Assembly: GCA_016861105.1 (NCBI GenBank)
Contig: BOKS01000007.1
Coordinates: 62,001 to 126,000 of the forward strand
Origin: Betaproteobacteria bacterium
GTDB taxonomy: Bacteria > Pseudomonadota > Gammaproteobacteria > Burkholderiales > Casimicrobiaceae
Length of the DNA stretch: 64,000 bases
Reading direction: 5' to 3'
Shown: positions 33,206 to 42,523 of the stretch, piece by piece
Layout: every line of letters begins with the position of its first letter
Numbering within the stretch: position 1 is the stretch's first letter
The notes under the pieces: model-generated
The model's database searches: none
The model's input: the letters and a program-made list of their open reading frames with translations, nothing else
Told to the model about the DNA's origin: nothing
Program-made: the position numbers and the translations under genes

Positions 33206-35186
33206 GGCGCCCATGCGGAGCTGCAGCCTTCCCGCCGTCGACGACGTTCCCGCGTCGCCGGGCCGCACCTACGCGCTGGTGGGCGCCCCCAACGTCGGCA
33301 AGTCGGTGGTCTTCCACCGCCTGACCGGCGCGTACGTCAACGTCTCGAACTACCCGGGGACGACGGTCGAGGTGGCGCGCGCCCCCGTGCGCTTCGCCGG
33401 CGGCGCGACGCTGCTCGACACGCCAGGCGCGCTCGCGTTCCCGTCGCGCAGCGACGACGAGCGCGCGGCGATGCGCGCGCTGCTGCACGAGGACCTGCGC
33501 GCGATCGTGCAGGTGGCGGACGCCAAGCACCTGCGCCGCAGCCTGGCGATCACGCTCGCGCTCGCCGAGACCGGCCTGCCGATGGTGCTCGCGCTCAACA
33601 TGAGCGACGAGGCGGACGCGCGCGGGATGACGATCGACGGACCGCGCCTCGCGCAGGCGCTCGGCGTCGAGGTCGTGCGCACGGTGGCGACGACCGGGGA
33701 GGGCCTGCGCGCGCTGGCGCAGGCGACGACTCGTGCGCGCTCGGCGTCGGCGCAGGTCGCCTATCCGGCGGGCGTGGAACGGCTGATCGCGGACACCGCG
33801 CAGCGCCTCGCGGAGCGCCTGCCGCGCGCCCCGATCGCGCCGCGCGCGCTCGCGATCCTGTTCCTCGGCCGCGACCCGGAGGTCGAGGCGTGGCTCGCAG
33901 TGCACGCGCCCGGCGCGATGCGCGACCTGGTGCTGCTGCGCGAGGACGCGGAGCGCCGGGGCGGACGGATCGCGAGCGCGATCGCCCACGCGCGCGCCGA
34001 AGCGGCGGGGCGCATCGCCGCCGTCGCCCTCGCGAGCCGCGGCGCCGCGCCGATGCGCTCCACGCGCATCGGCCGCCTCGTGCTGCACCCGGTCTGGAGC
34101 CTGCCGATCCTCGCGGCCGTCCTCTACCTCACCTACCTGTTCGTCGGCGACTTCGGCGCGGGGACGCTGGTCGGGTGGACCGAGGAACAGCTCTTCGGCG
34201 GCACGGTCAACCCCGCGGTGACGCGCTTCGTCGAGGCGCACGCCCCGTGGCCGTGGCTCGCGAGCCTGCTCGTGGGCGACTACGGGCTGTGGACGATGGG
34301 CGTCACCTACGCCATCGCGCTGGTGCTGCCGGTCGTCACGACGTTCTTCCTCGCCTTCGGCTTCCTCGAGGACTCCGGCTATTTCGCGCGCCTGTCGGTC
34401 ATCGCCAACCGCGGCTTCGCGCGCATCGGCCTCAACGGCCGCGCGGTGCTGCCGATGGTCCTCGGCCTGGGCTGCGTGACGATGGCCACGCTGACGACGC
34501 GCATCCTCGCCACGCGGCGCGAGCGCCTGATCGCGACCTTCCTCATGGCGCTCGCGATCCCCTGCTCGGCGCAGCTCGGCGTCGTGATGGGCATGCTGGG
34601 TGCGATCGGGTTCGTCTGGGTCGCGGGCTGGGCCGGCGTGCTGGTCGCCGTGATCGCGCTCGCCGGCTTCCTGGCCGCGCGGCTGATCCCGGGCAGGCGC
34701 ATCCCGCTGGTCGCCGAGATGCCGCCGCTGCGCTGGCCCGTCGCCGGCAACGTGCTGAAGAAGACGTGGGGACGGCTCGTCTGGTACCTGCGGGAGGTGA
34801 TCCCGCTGTTCCTGATCGGGACTTTCGCGATGTGGGCGCTGGATCTGCTCGGCGTGCTGCCGTGGATCGTCGAGCGCGCCGAGCCGCTGGTCACGGGATG
34901 GCTGGGCCTGCCGAAGGAGGCCGCGGCCGCGTTCGTCATGGGCTTCCTGCGCCGCGACTTCGGCGCGACCGGCCTGTTCGCGATGGGGAGCGCGCTCACC
35001 GCCGCGCAGGCGCTGATCGGCATGGTCACCATCACGCTGTTCGTGCCGTGCATCGCCAGCGTGCTGATGATCGGGCGGGAACAGGGTGCGCTGCGCGCCG
35101 CGGCGATGCTCGCGATGATCATGCCCACGGCGCTGCTGGTGGGCGGCGTCGTGCGCCTGGCGCTCGCGGCCCTCGGGGTGGCATGA
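33204..35186 (+). CDS. feoB: Ferrous iron transport protein B
   Basis: A 660-residue FeoB. The N-terminal G domain has P-loop GAPNVGKS near residue 27, SNYPGTTVE (G2), LLDTPG (G3) and NMSD (G4). The membrane domain carries paired gating repeats, seen as LAFGFLEDSGYFARLSVI and LGLGCVTMATLTTRI. It imports Fe2+ across the inner membrane. Length is at the short end of the family. The start is uncertain because ATG 33204 overlaps the Fur-like palindrome; ATG 33213 and TTG 33198 are alternatives, and none has a clear RBS. feoA follows 7 bp later, an inverted gene order. Confidence 0.94.
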   Translation: MAPMRSCSLPAVDDVPASPGRTYALVGAPNVGKSVVFHRLTGAYVNVSNYPGTTVEVARAPVRFAGGATLLDTPGALAFPSRSDDERAAMRALLHEDLRAIVQVADAKHLRRSLAITLALAETGLPMVLALNMSDEADARGMTIDGPRLAQALGVEVVRTVATTGEGLRALAQATTRARSASAQVAYPAGVERLIADTAQRLAERLPRAPIAPRALAILFLGRDPEVEAWLAVHAPGAMRDLVLLREDAERRGGRIASAIAHARAEAAGRIAAVALASRGAAPMRSTRIGRLVLHPVWSLPILAAVLYLTYLFVGDFGAGTLVGWTEEQLFGGTVNPAVTRFVEAHAPWPWLASLLVGDYGLWTMGVTYAIALVLPVVTTFFLAFGFLEDSGYFARLSVIANRGFARIGLNGRAVLPMVLGLGCVTMATLTTRILATRRERLIATFLMALAIPCSAQLGVVMGMLGAIGFVWVAGWAGVLVAVIALAGFLAARLIPGRRIPLVAEMPPLRWPVAGNVLKKTWGRLVWYLREVIPLFLIGTFAMWALDLLGVLPWIVERAEPLVTGWLGLPKEAAAAFVMGFLRRDFGATGLFAMGSALTAAQALIGMVTITLFVPCIASVLMIGREQGALRAAAMLAMIMPTALLVGGVVRLALAALGVA

Positions 35187-35193
35187 TGCGCCC

Positions 35194-35442
35194 ATGACGC
35201 GCACGAGCACCGCCCTGGACCTCCTGGCGCCGGGCACGTCCGCGCGCCTCGCCGAGCCCGACCCCTCGCTGGAGCCGACGTTCCGCGAGCACCTGGCCGC
35301 CTACGGGCTCGTTCCGGGGCACGTGGTCACGGTCCTGGCGCAGCGGCCGATGACGGTGGTGCTCTGCGACCACGTCGAGCTGGCGCTGGAGGCGGTCGTC
35401 GCGCGCAAGCTGCGCGTCGAGGCCCCGCTGCCGCAGGGCTGA
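35194..35442 (+). CDS. feoA: Ferrous iron transport protein A
   Basis: An 82-residue FeoA with its SH3-like core (YGLVPGHVVTVLAQRPMTVVLCDHVELALEAVVARKLRV). FeoA assists FeoB in ferrous iron uptake. It starts 7 bp after the feoB stop and is certainly cotranscribed. No feoC was found. It is convergent with mutM, with 17 bp between the two stop codons. Confidence 0.88.
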   Translation: MTRTSTALDLLAPGTSARLAEPDPSLEPTFREHLAAYGLVPGHVVTVLAQRPMTVVLCDHVELALEAVVARKLRVEAPLPQG

Positions 35443-35459
35443 CGCGGGTCGCCCGGACG

Positions 35460-36347
35460 CTACTCCGGCGCGTCGAGCGACCGCGGCCAGCTTGCGTGCA
35501 GCAGGCGCGAGAGCGCGCGGTCGGCGAGGATCGTCCCGCGCGTCTGGCAGCGCGCGCAGTAGTTGCACTCGTTCTCCGCGTAGACGATGCGCTGCACCGG
35601 CGCGCCGCACGCCGGGCACGGCTGCCCGTAGCGGCCGTGCACCGCCATCTGCGGGCGGAACGCCGTCACCTTCTCGGGGAACCTTCCGTCCGCCTCGTCG
35701 CGCAGACGCGCGGTCCACTCGCGCAGCACCCCGCGGGCGGCGTCGAAGAGCCGCGCGACGCCGTCGTCGTCCAGCTTCGACGTGAGGGCGAGCGGCGAGA
35801 GCCGCGCGCGGTGCAGGATCTCGTCGGAATACGCGTTGCCGATGCCGCTGAACAGCGCGGGGTCCGCGAGCGCGCGCTTCAGCGTGTGGTTCGCCGATCG
35901 CAGCCGCGCGCCGAACTTTGCGAGGTCGGCGTCGAGCACTTCCAGGCCGCCCGCGTCGAAGGCCGCCAGCGCCCTCTCGTCGGAGGCGACGTGCAGCGAG
36001 GCGCGACGCCTGGTGCCCGCCTCGGTGAACGCGAGGCGGCCGCTGGTGAAGTGGAACACGGCGAGCGTGATGCGCCCCGGCGGCTTGCGGGCCGCGTCCT
36101 CGAGCCACAGCAGGCGCCCTGCGACCATCAGGTGCACGACGAGAAGGGGGCCGCCGTCGAGCGCGACGACGATGCGCTTGCCGAGCCTGCGCACGCCGGT
36201 CACGCGGCGGCCGTGCGCGGCCTCGAGCGGCGGCTGCGCCGTGCGGAGCACGAACGGACTGCGCAGCTCGACGCGTTGCAGCGTCGCGCCGACGATGCGC
36301 GCAGCGAGCGCTTCGCGGTAGACCTCGACGTCGGGCAGCTCCGGCAT
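35460..36347 (-). CDS. mutM: Formamidopyrimidine-DNA glycosylase
   Basis: A 295-residue Fpg/MutM-family base-excision repair enzyme. The N terminus is MPELPDVEVY, with the catalytic Pro2 and Glu3. FSGIGNAYSDEILHRARLSP is the helix-two-turn-helix, and CPACGAPVQRIVYAENECNYCARCQ is the C-terminal zinc finger. It removes 8-oxoguanine and ring-opened purines. Family neighbours such as plant-type or Nei enzymes differ in these motifs; MutM fits best although YADEI-type variation is seen (YSDEI). It lies downstream of the RND operon on the same strand, 64 bp after its last gene. Confidence 0.92.
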   Translation of the reverse strand: MPELPDVEVYREALAARIVGATLQRVELRSPFVLRTAQPPLEAAHGRRVTGVRRLGKRIVVALDGGPLLVVHLMVAGRLLWLEDAARKPPGRITLAVFHFTSGRLAFTEAGTRRRASLHVASDERALAAFDAGGLEVLDADLAKFGARLRSANHTLKRALADPALFSGIGNAYSDEILHRARLSPLALTSKLDDDGVARLFDAARGVLREWTARLRDEADGRFPEKVTAFRPQMAVHGRYGQPCPACGAPVQRIVYAENECNYCARCQTRGTILADRALSRLLHASWPRSLDAPE

Positions 36348-36411
36348 TGCGCCGATGCTACGCCCGATCGGCAGCGGAGCGGAGCGCGCGACACCGGGAC
36401 GCGCGCGAACG

Positions 36412-37833
36412 TCAGCGCTGGGCTGCCGCGAACGCCTCCGGCGACCAGCCGCCGCCGAGCGCCCGGGCGAGGTCGACGAGGGCGTTGCGCGCGTCGCGCG
36501 CCGCGGCGATCTCCAGCGTCTGCGCCTGCAGCAGCTCGCGCTGCGCGTCGAGCACCTCGAGGTAGCCGGAGTAGCCGGCGCGGTAGCGCAGGTCCGCGAG
36601 ATCGAGCGCCTGCTCGAGCGCCGCGCGCCGTTGCGCCTGCGCGGCGAGCGCCTCGCGCGCCTTGCGATTCACGACGAGCGCGTCGTGCGTCTCGCGGAAC
36701 GCCTGCTGCACGGTCTGCCGGTAGGCGACGATCGTCTCCTCGCGGCGCGCCTGCTGCGCCGCGACGTTCGCCTCGATCGCCTTGAGGCCGATCAGCGGCT
36801 GCAGCAGCCCGGCGCCCAGGCTCCAGACGAACGCCGGGCCGCTGAACAGGTTGCGCAGCGCCGCCGACTCGCTGCCGAGGAACCCGGTCAGCGACACCGA
36901 GGGAAAGTAGTCGGCGCGCGCGGCGTCGACGCGCAGGCTCGCCGCCGCGAGCTCGGCCTCGACGCGGCGCACGTCGGGGCGGCGCTCCAGCAGTCCCGAC
37001 GGCAGGCCCTCGGGAATCGCCGGGACGGCGAGCAGTCCCCGGTCCGACGGGGCGCGCGCGACGGCCGGCACGAAGACCTCGCGCGGCGATCGCCCCGCGA
37101 GTGCGGCGATCGCGGTCTCGTAGAGGCCGATCGCGCGCTCGACGGTGGCGATGTTGGCGACGACGGACGCCCGCTCGGCCTCGGCCTGCCGCAGGTCCAG
37201 CGCGCCCACGATCCCGGCGTCGAAGCGGTCGCGCTGCAGCGCGACCGACTCCTCGCGCGAGCGCAGCGTGTCGCGCAGCAGCGCGAGCTCCGCGTCGGCG
37301 GCGAGCAGCGAGAGGTAGGTTTGCGCGACCTCCGCGGCGATCGTGGCGCGGACGGTCTCGCGCGCGTACTCGGTGGCGAGCAGCGTCCGGCGCGCGGCCT
37401 CGGTCGACGCGCGGTACTTGCCCCACAGGTCGAGCTCGTAGCCCGCGGCGAGGCCGACGCGGAAGGTGCTCGACAGCGGGTCGACGTCCCGCGGCAGCGG
37501 CTGCGAACCGACCGTCGAGATGCGGCTGCGGCTGGCGCCCGCCTGCAGGTTCACCGTCGGATACAGGTCGGACTGCGCCAGCAGCACGCTGGAGCGCGCG
37601 AGCTCGACGCGGGCCACCGCCGCGGCGAGGTCGAGGTTGTGTGCGAGGGCCTCCTCGACGAGCGTGTCCAGCACCGGGTCGCCGAAGGCCGTCCACCAGC
37701 GGTCGAGGTCCACCGCCGGCTGCGCGAGCGTGGGTTGCGGCAGGTCGAGCGCCGGCGGGGCGGTGGGCGTGGTCTGGCAGGCGGCCAGCGCGAGCGCGGC
37801 CAGCGCCGCGGCCAGCGTGCGCTTCGCGGTCAT
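36412..37833 (-). CDS. RND efflux outer-membrane lipoprotein (NodT/OprM family)
   Basis: A 473-residue TolC-like outer-membrane factor. The lipobox ALAAC (Cys at residue 19) marks lipid anchoring. DLDRWWTAFGDPVLDTLVEEAL, RRPDVRRVEAELAAA and YRAGYSGYLEVLDAQRELL are the repeat hallmarks of the OEP domain. It forms the outer-membrane exit duct for the pump encoded just upstream. Start ATG 37833 overlaps the pump stop (ATGA). Last gene of the three-gene operon. Confidence 0.93.
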   Translation of the reverse strand: MTAKRTLAAALAALALAACQTTPTAPPALDLPQPTLAQPAVDLDRWWTAFGDPVLDTLVEEALAHNLDLAAAVARVELARSSVLLAQSDLYPTVNLQAGASRSRISTVGSQPLPRDVDPLSSTFRVGLAAGYELDLWGKYRASTEAARRTLLATEYARETVRATIAAEVAQTYLSLLAADAELALLRDTLRSREESVALQRDRFDAGIVGALDLRQAEAERASVVANIATVERAIGLYETAIAALAGRSPREVFVPAVARAPSDRGLLAVPAIPEGLPSGLLERRPDVRRVEAELAAASLRVDAARADYFPSVSLTGFLGSESAALRNLFSGPAFVWSLGAGLLQPLIGLKAIEANVAAQQARREETIVAYRQTVQQAFRETHDALVVNRKAREALAAQAQRRAALEQALDLADLRYRAGYSGYLEVLDAQRELLQAQTLEIAAARDARNALVDLARALGGGWSPEAFAAAQR

Positions 37834-40800
37834 GCGCCCTCCCTCGCCATCGGCGGATGGCCGGGCGTGCTCGGCACCGTGTGCGACACGCTGCGCAGGT
37901 GGCGCACCTCGTCGAGCAGCTCGTCGTGCGAGCGCTTCTCGCGGATGCGCCGCTCGTAGAGCACCTTGAAGAACAGCGGCACGTGGAACACGGCGAGCAG
38001 CGTCGCCGCGATCATCCCCCCCATCACGCCCGTGCCCACCGAGTGGCGCGCCCCCGCGCCCGCGCCGGTCGAGATCGCCAGCGGCAGCACGCCGAGGATG
38101 AAGGCGAGCGAGGTCATCAGGATCGGCCGGAAGCGCAGCCGCGCCGCCTCGATCGCCGCCGCCGACGGCGACAGGCCCTCCTCGTGCTTGAGCTGCGCGT
38201 ACTCGACGATCAGGATCGCGTTCTTCGCCGCGAGGCCGAGCAGCGTGACCAGCCCGATCTGGAAGTAGACGTCGTTGGTCAGCGGCGTCCCGCCCAGGAA
38301 CGGGATCGACAGGTTCTTGGCCCAGATCGCGACCAGCGCGCCGAACGTGCCGAACGGCAGCGCCAGCAGCACCGACAGCGGCAGCGACCACTTCTCGTAC
38401 TGCGCGGCGAGGATCAGGAACACCAAGACCACGGCCAGCCCGAGCGCGAAGAGCGACGCGCCGCCGGAGCGCTTCTCCTGGAAGCTCGTGCCGCCCCAGT
38501 CGAAGCTGAAGTCGGGCGGCAGCACCTCGGCGGCGATCTGCTCGACGCGCGCGATCGCCTGGCCCGACGAGACGCCCGGCGCCGCCTGTCCCAGCACCTT
38601 CACCGCGGGCAGGTTGTTGAAGCGCTCCAGCGAGTCCGCGCCCGACGAGTAGCGCACGCGCACCAGCGACGACAGCGGCACCATCTCGCCCTTGTCGGAG
38701 CGCACGTAGACGCCCTGGATGTCGTCGGGGCGCATGCGCGCGGCCGGCTCGGCCGACATCAGCACCTGCCAGGTGCGGCCGTACTTGTTGAAGTCGTTGA
38801 CGTAGTAGGTGCCGAGCGTGGCCGCCAGCGCGTTGAACACCTCGTCGACGGCGACGCCCAGCTTCTTCGCCTTCTCGCGGTCGACGTCGGCGAAGAGCTG
38901 CGGCGAGGTCGCGCGCCACAGCGTCTGCGCGCCGCCCAGCATCGGGTCCTGGTTCGCGCGCGCGAGGAACGCCTGCGTCACCTCGGAGAGGCGCCGCGTC
39001 CCGCCGTCGCCGCGGTTCTGGATGTAGAACTCGTAGCCGCCGGCGGTGCCCAGCCCGAAGATCGGCGGCGGGTTGAACGCGAGCACCAGGCCTTCCCTGA
39101 TGCCCATCGTGCGCCCGAACAGCTCGCCGACGAGCTGCGCCGCCGTCACCTCGCGCTCGTCCCAGTGCTTCTGGGTGACGAAGATGGTCGCGGCGTTGTT
39201 GCGGAAGCCGCCGCCGATGAAGTCGAAGCCGGTGAAGGCGACGACGTCGAGGTTGTTCGGGTTCGCGCGGATCGCCTGCTCGACCTGCCGGACCACGCGG
39301 TCGGTGCGCTCGAGCGTCGCGCCGTCGGGGAGGATCACGGCGCTGATGTAGAAGCCCTGGTCCTCGTCGGGCACGAGGCTCCCCGGCGTGGTCTTCCACA
39401 GCCAGACCGTGAACGCGCACATGAGCGCGAAGACGACGAGCACGAGCGCGGCACGCCGGATGACCCAGACGACGCCGTCGACGTAGCCGGCCGTGACGCG
39501 GCCGAACCAGCGGTTGAACGCGCGGAAGAAGCGGTTGGGCTCGTGCCCGCCGGGCTTGAGCAGCAGCACGCACAGCGCCGGCGAGAGGGTCAGCGCCACC
39601 AGCCCCGAGATCACCACGGAGATCGAGATCGTCACCGCGAACTGGCGGTACAGCTCGCCGGTGAGGCCCCCGAGGAAGGCGATGGGCACGAACACGGCGA
39701 CCAGCGTCAGCACGATCGCCACGATCGGGCCGGACACCTCGCGCATCGCCTTGACGGCGGCGTCGCGCGGCGGCAGCTTCTCCTCGCGCATGATGCGCTC
39801 GACGTTCTCGAGCACGACGATCGCGTCGTCGACGACGATGCCGATCGCGAGCACCATGCCGAACAGCGTCAGCGTGTTGATCGAGTAGCCGAGCAGCTCG
39901 ATCCCGGCGAACGTGCCGATCAGCGACACCGGCACCGCGGCGAAGGGGATGATCGCCGCGCGCCAGCTCTGCAGGAACAGGTAGACGACGAGGAACACGA
40001 GCAGCATCGCCTCGCCCAGCGTCTTCAGCACCTCGCGGATCGACACCTCGACGAAGCGCGTCGTGTCGTAGGGTACGGCGTAGGCGAGACCCTCGGGGAA
40101 CCGCGTCGCCAGCTCGTCGACGGCGGCCCGGACGCTCTTCGCGACGTCGAGCGCGTTCGCGCCGGGCGCGAGGAAGACGCCGACCAGCGTCGCCTCGCGG
40201 CCGTTGTAGCGGCCGGTGAACTCGTAGTCCTTCGAGCCCAGCTCGACGCGCGCGACGTCGCGCAGCCGCACGGCCGAGCCGTCGGCGTTCGCGCGCACGA
40301 TGATCTCCTCGAACTCGCGCGGCTCGGAGAGCCGCCCGCGCGAGGTGATCGTGTAGACGAGGTCCTGCCCGCGTGCCGATGGCGGCTGGCCGACCTTGCC
40401 GGCGGCGAACTGCGCGTTCTGCTCGGCGATCGCGCGCGCCACGTCGCCCGGCGTGAGCTTCAGCGACGCGAGGCGGTCCGGCCGGATCCAGATCCGCATC
40501 GCGTAGTCCTTCGCGCCGAAGATCTGGACGTTCGTCGTGCCCGGCAGCCGCTTCAGCTGGTCGAGCACGTTCAGGGTGACGTAGTTCGACGTGAACAGGT
40601 CGTCGAAGCGGCCGTCCGGCGAGTAGAACGCGAGCACCTGCAGGAAGGCCGAGCTGCCGCGCTCGACGGTCACGCCCTGCCGGCGCACCTCGAGCGGCAG
40701 CCGCGACTCGATCTGCTTCACGCGGTTGTTGACGTTGATCGCCGCTTCGTCGACGTCCGTGCCGATCTCGAAGGTCACCTGGATCTGCACCAGGCCGTTG

Positions 40801-41054
40801 CTCGAGCTGTTCGACTGCATGTAGATCATGCCCGGCACGCCGTTGATCGCGTTCTCGATCGGGGCGGCGACGGTCTGCTCGAGCACCTCGGCGGACGCGC
40901 CCGGGTAGACGGCCTGGACGGTCACGACCGGCGGGGCGATCTCCGGGTACTGCGCGACGGGCAGCGCGCGCATCGCGGCGAGGCCCGCGAGCACGACGAA
41001 GATCGAGATCACCGCCGCGAAGATCGGGCGGTCGATGAAGAAGCGCGAGAACAT
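37830..41054 (-). CDS. RND multidrug efflux permease (HAE1/AcrB type)
   Basis: A 1074-residue inner-membrane pump. MFSRFFIDRPIFAAVISIFVVLAGLAA and GVPGMIYMQSNSSSNG are the AcrB N-terminal hallmarks. VDDAIVVLENVERIMREE, with its Asp pair (GIVVDDAI), is the proton-relay TM4, and GGTPLTNDVYFQIGLVTLLGLAAKNAILIVEYA is the TM10-11 region. It is a drug/proton antiporter of the hydrophobic-amphiphilic family. Length is typical. It lies between its membrane fusion and outer-membrane partners, 13 bp after the former. Confidence 0.95.
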   Translation of the reverse strand: MFSRFFIDRPIFAAVISIFVVLAGLAAMRALPVAQYPEIAPPVVTVQAVYPGASAEVLEQTVAAPIENAINGVPGMIYMQSNSSSNGLVQIQVTFEIGTDVDEAAINVNNRVKQIESRLPLEVRRQGVTVERGSSAFLQVLAFYSPDGRFDDLFTSNYVTLNVLDQLKRLPGTTNVQIFGAKDYAMRIWIRPDRLASLKLTPGDVARAIAEQNAQFAAGKVGQPPSARGQDLVYTITSRGRLSEPREFEEIIVRANADGSAVRLRDVARVELGSKDYEFTGRYNGREATLVGVFLAPGANALDVAKSVRAAVDELATRFPEGLAYAVPYDTTRFVEVSIREVLKTLGEAMLLVFLVVYLFLQSWRAAIIPFAAVPVSLIGTFAGIELLGYSINTLTLFGMVLAIGIVVDDAIVVLENVERIMREEKLPPRDAAVKAMREVSGPIVAIVLTLVAVFVPIAFLGGLTGELYRQFAVTISISVVISGLVALTLSPALCVLLLKPGGHEPNRFFRAFNRWFGRVTAGYVDGVVWVIRRAALVLVVFALMCAFTVWLWKTTPGSLVPDEDQGFYISAVILPDGATLERTDRVVRQVEQAIRANPNNLDVVAFTGFDFIGGGFRNNAATIFVTQKHWDEREVTAAQLVGELFGRTMGIREGLVLAFNPPPIFGLGTAGGYEFYIQNRGDGGTRRLSEVTQAFLARANQDPMLGGAQTLWRATSPQLFADVDREKAKKLGVAVDEVFNALAATLGTYYVNDFNKYGRTWQVLMSAEPAARMRPDDIQGVYVRSDKGEMVPLSSLVRVRYSSGADSLERFNNLPAVKVLGQAAPGVSSGQAIARVEQIAAEVLPPDFSFDWGGTSFQEKRSGGASLFALGLAVVLVFLILAAQYEKWSLPLSVLLALPFGTFGALVAIWAKNLSIPFLGGTPLTNDVYFQIGLVTLLGLAAKNAILIVEYAQLKHEEGLSPSAAAIEAARLRFRPILMTSLAFILGVLPLAISTGAGAGARHSVGTGVMGGMIAATLLAVFHVPLFFKVLYERRIREKRSHDELLDEVRHLRSVSHTVPSTPGHPPMAREGA

Positions 41055-41067
41055 GGCGGCGGCCCCG

Positions 41068-42315
41068 CTACTTCCTGTCGCCCGCGGGCGCGGGCGCGGG
41101 GGCGGCCGGGGCGCCGCCGGGCGCGGCGCCCGCCGGTTGCGCGCCGGCCGCCGGCCCGCCGGGCACGATCGGGGCGCCCGGCATCAGGCGCGCCATGCCG
41201 TCCACGATCACCGGGTCGCCGGGCGCGAGGCCCGACTCGACGATCCAGCGGTTGCCGTCGCCCTGCGTCCAGTCGCCGACGACCACCGGCCGCGGCAGCG
41301 CCACGTCCTTGCCGTCCTTGTCCTTGCCGGCGACGTAGACGAACTTGCCCTGCGGGCCGTCCATCACCGCCACCTGCGGCACGGTGATCGCGTTCAGCCG
41401 CTGCGCGCCCTTGAGCACGACGCGCACGTACTGCCCCGGCTTGATGGCCCGGTCCGCGTTGGCGACGGTGGCGCGCATCTCGTAGGTGCCGGTCTGCGGA
41501 TTGACGCGCGCGTCGGCGAAGTCGATGCGCCCGCTGCGCGGGAACCGCGACCCGTCGGCGAGCCGCAGCTGGACCTCCCACGCGCTGGTCGCGGGAAGCT
41601 GCAGGAGTCCCTCGCCGCGCGCCCGCTCGAGGCGCAGGCGCTCGTTCTCCGAGACGTTGAACACGATCCAGATCGGGTCCTGCTGCGAGATCGTCGTCAA
41701 CAGCGTCTGGTTCGCCGTCGCGAGGCTGCCCTCGGACTGGAGCGCACGCCCGGTGACGCCGGAGATCGGCGCCAGTACGCGCGTGTACGACAGGTTGAGC
41801 CGCGCCTCCGTGAGCCGCGCCTCGGCGGCCTTGATCGCCGCGGCCGCGAGCTCCGCCTGCGAACGGGCGTCGTCGGCCTCCTTCTGGCCGATCGCGCGGC
41901 GCTCGGCGAGCGGCGCCAGCCGCGCGGCCTCGCGGTCGGCCTGCGCCTTCTGCGCCTGCGCGCGCATCAGCTCGGCCTCGGCGGCCGCGAGCTGCGCCTC
42001 GTAGGGCCGGCGGTCGATCTCGAACAGCGGCGTGCCCTGGCGCACGGTCGCGCCCTCCTGGTAGAGGCGCCGCTCGACGATGCCGGTGACGCGCGCCCGG
42101 ACCTCCGCGTCCTTCGATCCGGCGGCCTGCCCCACGTACTCGAAGGCGACCGGGTAGTTGCCGGGCACGACCTTCTGGACGGTGACCGCGGCCGGCGGGA
42201 ATCCCATGCCGTTGCCGCCCTTCGGCGCGCCGCCGTCGCCGCAGGCGGCGACGAGCAGTACGCCGGACACGACGGCGGCGGACGCGCGCAGGGCGGGACC
42301 GAGGGACGGCGGCAT
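41068..42315 (-). CDS. RND efflux periplasmic adaptor (AcrA/MexA type)
   Basis: A 415-residue lipoprotein (lipobox LLVAAC). The biotinyl-lipoyl half-motifs KDAEVRARVTGIVERRLYQEGATVRQGTPLFEID and LNLSYTRVLAPISGVTGRAL flank a coiled-coil hairpin rich in Ala, Gln and Glu. The C-terminal part is low complexity (Gly/Pro/Ala). It bridges the pump and outer-membrane duct. First gene of the operon, 208 bp from the divergent TetR gene, with an operator between them. Confidence 0.94.
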   Translation of the reverse strand: MPPSLGPALRASAAVVSGVLLVAACGDGGAPKGGNGMGFPPAAVTVQKVVPGNYPVAFEYVGQAAGSKDAEVRARVTGIVERRLYQEGATVRQGTPLFEIDRRPYEAQLAAAEAELMRAQAQKAQADREAARLAPLAERRAIGQKEADDARSQAELAAAAIKAAEARLTEARLNLSYTRVLAPISGVTGRALQSEGSLATANQTLLTTISQQDPIWIVFNVSENERLRLERARGEGLLQLPATSAWEVQLRLADGSRFPRSGRIDFADARVNPQTGTYEMRATVANADRAIKPGQYVRVVLKGAQRLNAITVPQVAVMDGPQGKFVYVAGKDKDGKDVALPRPVVVGDWTQGDGNRWIVESGLAPGDPVIVDGMARLMPGAPIVPGGPAAGAQPAGAAPGGAPAAPAPAPAGDRK

Positions 42316-42387
42316 GGCGGGCTCCGGCTCAGGTGGCAGTTGCGTCGCATGTTGCGGCGCAGCTTGCCAAGGGCGGTGATCTTAAAT

Positions 42388-42401
42388 ACATTCACGAATG
42401 T
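42388..42401. promoter_or_regulatory. TetR-type operator ACATTC-ac-GAATGT
   Basis: A perfect 6-2-6 inverted repeat in the divergent region of the efflux operon and the TetR gene, inside an AT-rich patch (TTAAATACATTCACGAATGT). TACAT-n-ATGTA-like sites are known targets of AcrR/TtgR-type repressors. It lies 73 bp before the adaptor start and 123 bp before the TetR start, suited to controlling both. Confidence 0.7.
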
Positions 42402-42523
42402 TTGTAAAGCGCGATGCCGGAATTGTTTGACGGACGGCGCTGCCGGCCGACGCGTCCCCGGGGGCGGCCACGCCGACCGGACAAGCGCAGCGCGATGGCC
42501 GGCCCCCCACCCAGCGGAGCACG

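Noticed and set aside
35496-41387. Long plus-strand ORFs opposite mutM and the RND operon
   Set aside because: They are antisense to strongly recognised genes and contain Arg/Asp/His-rich sequence only.
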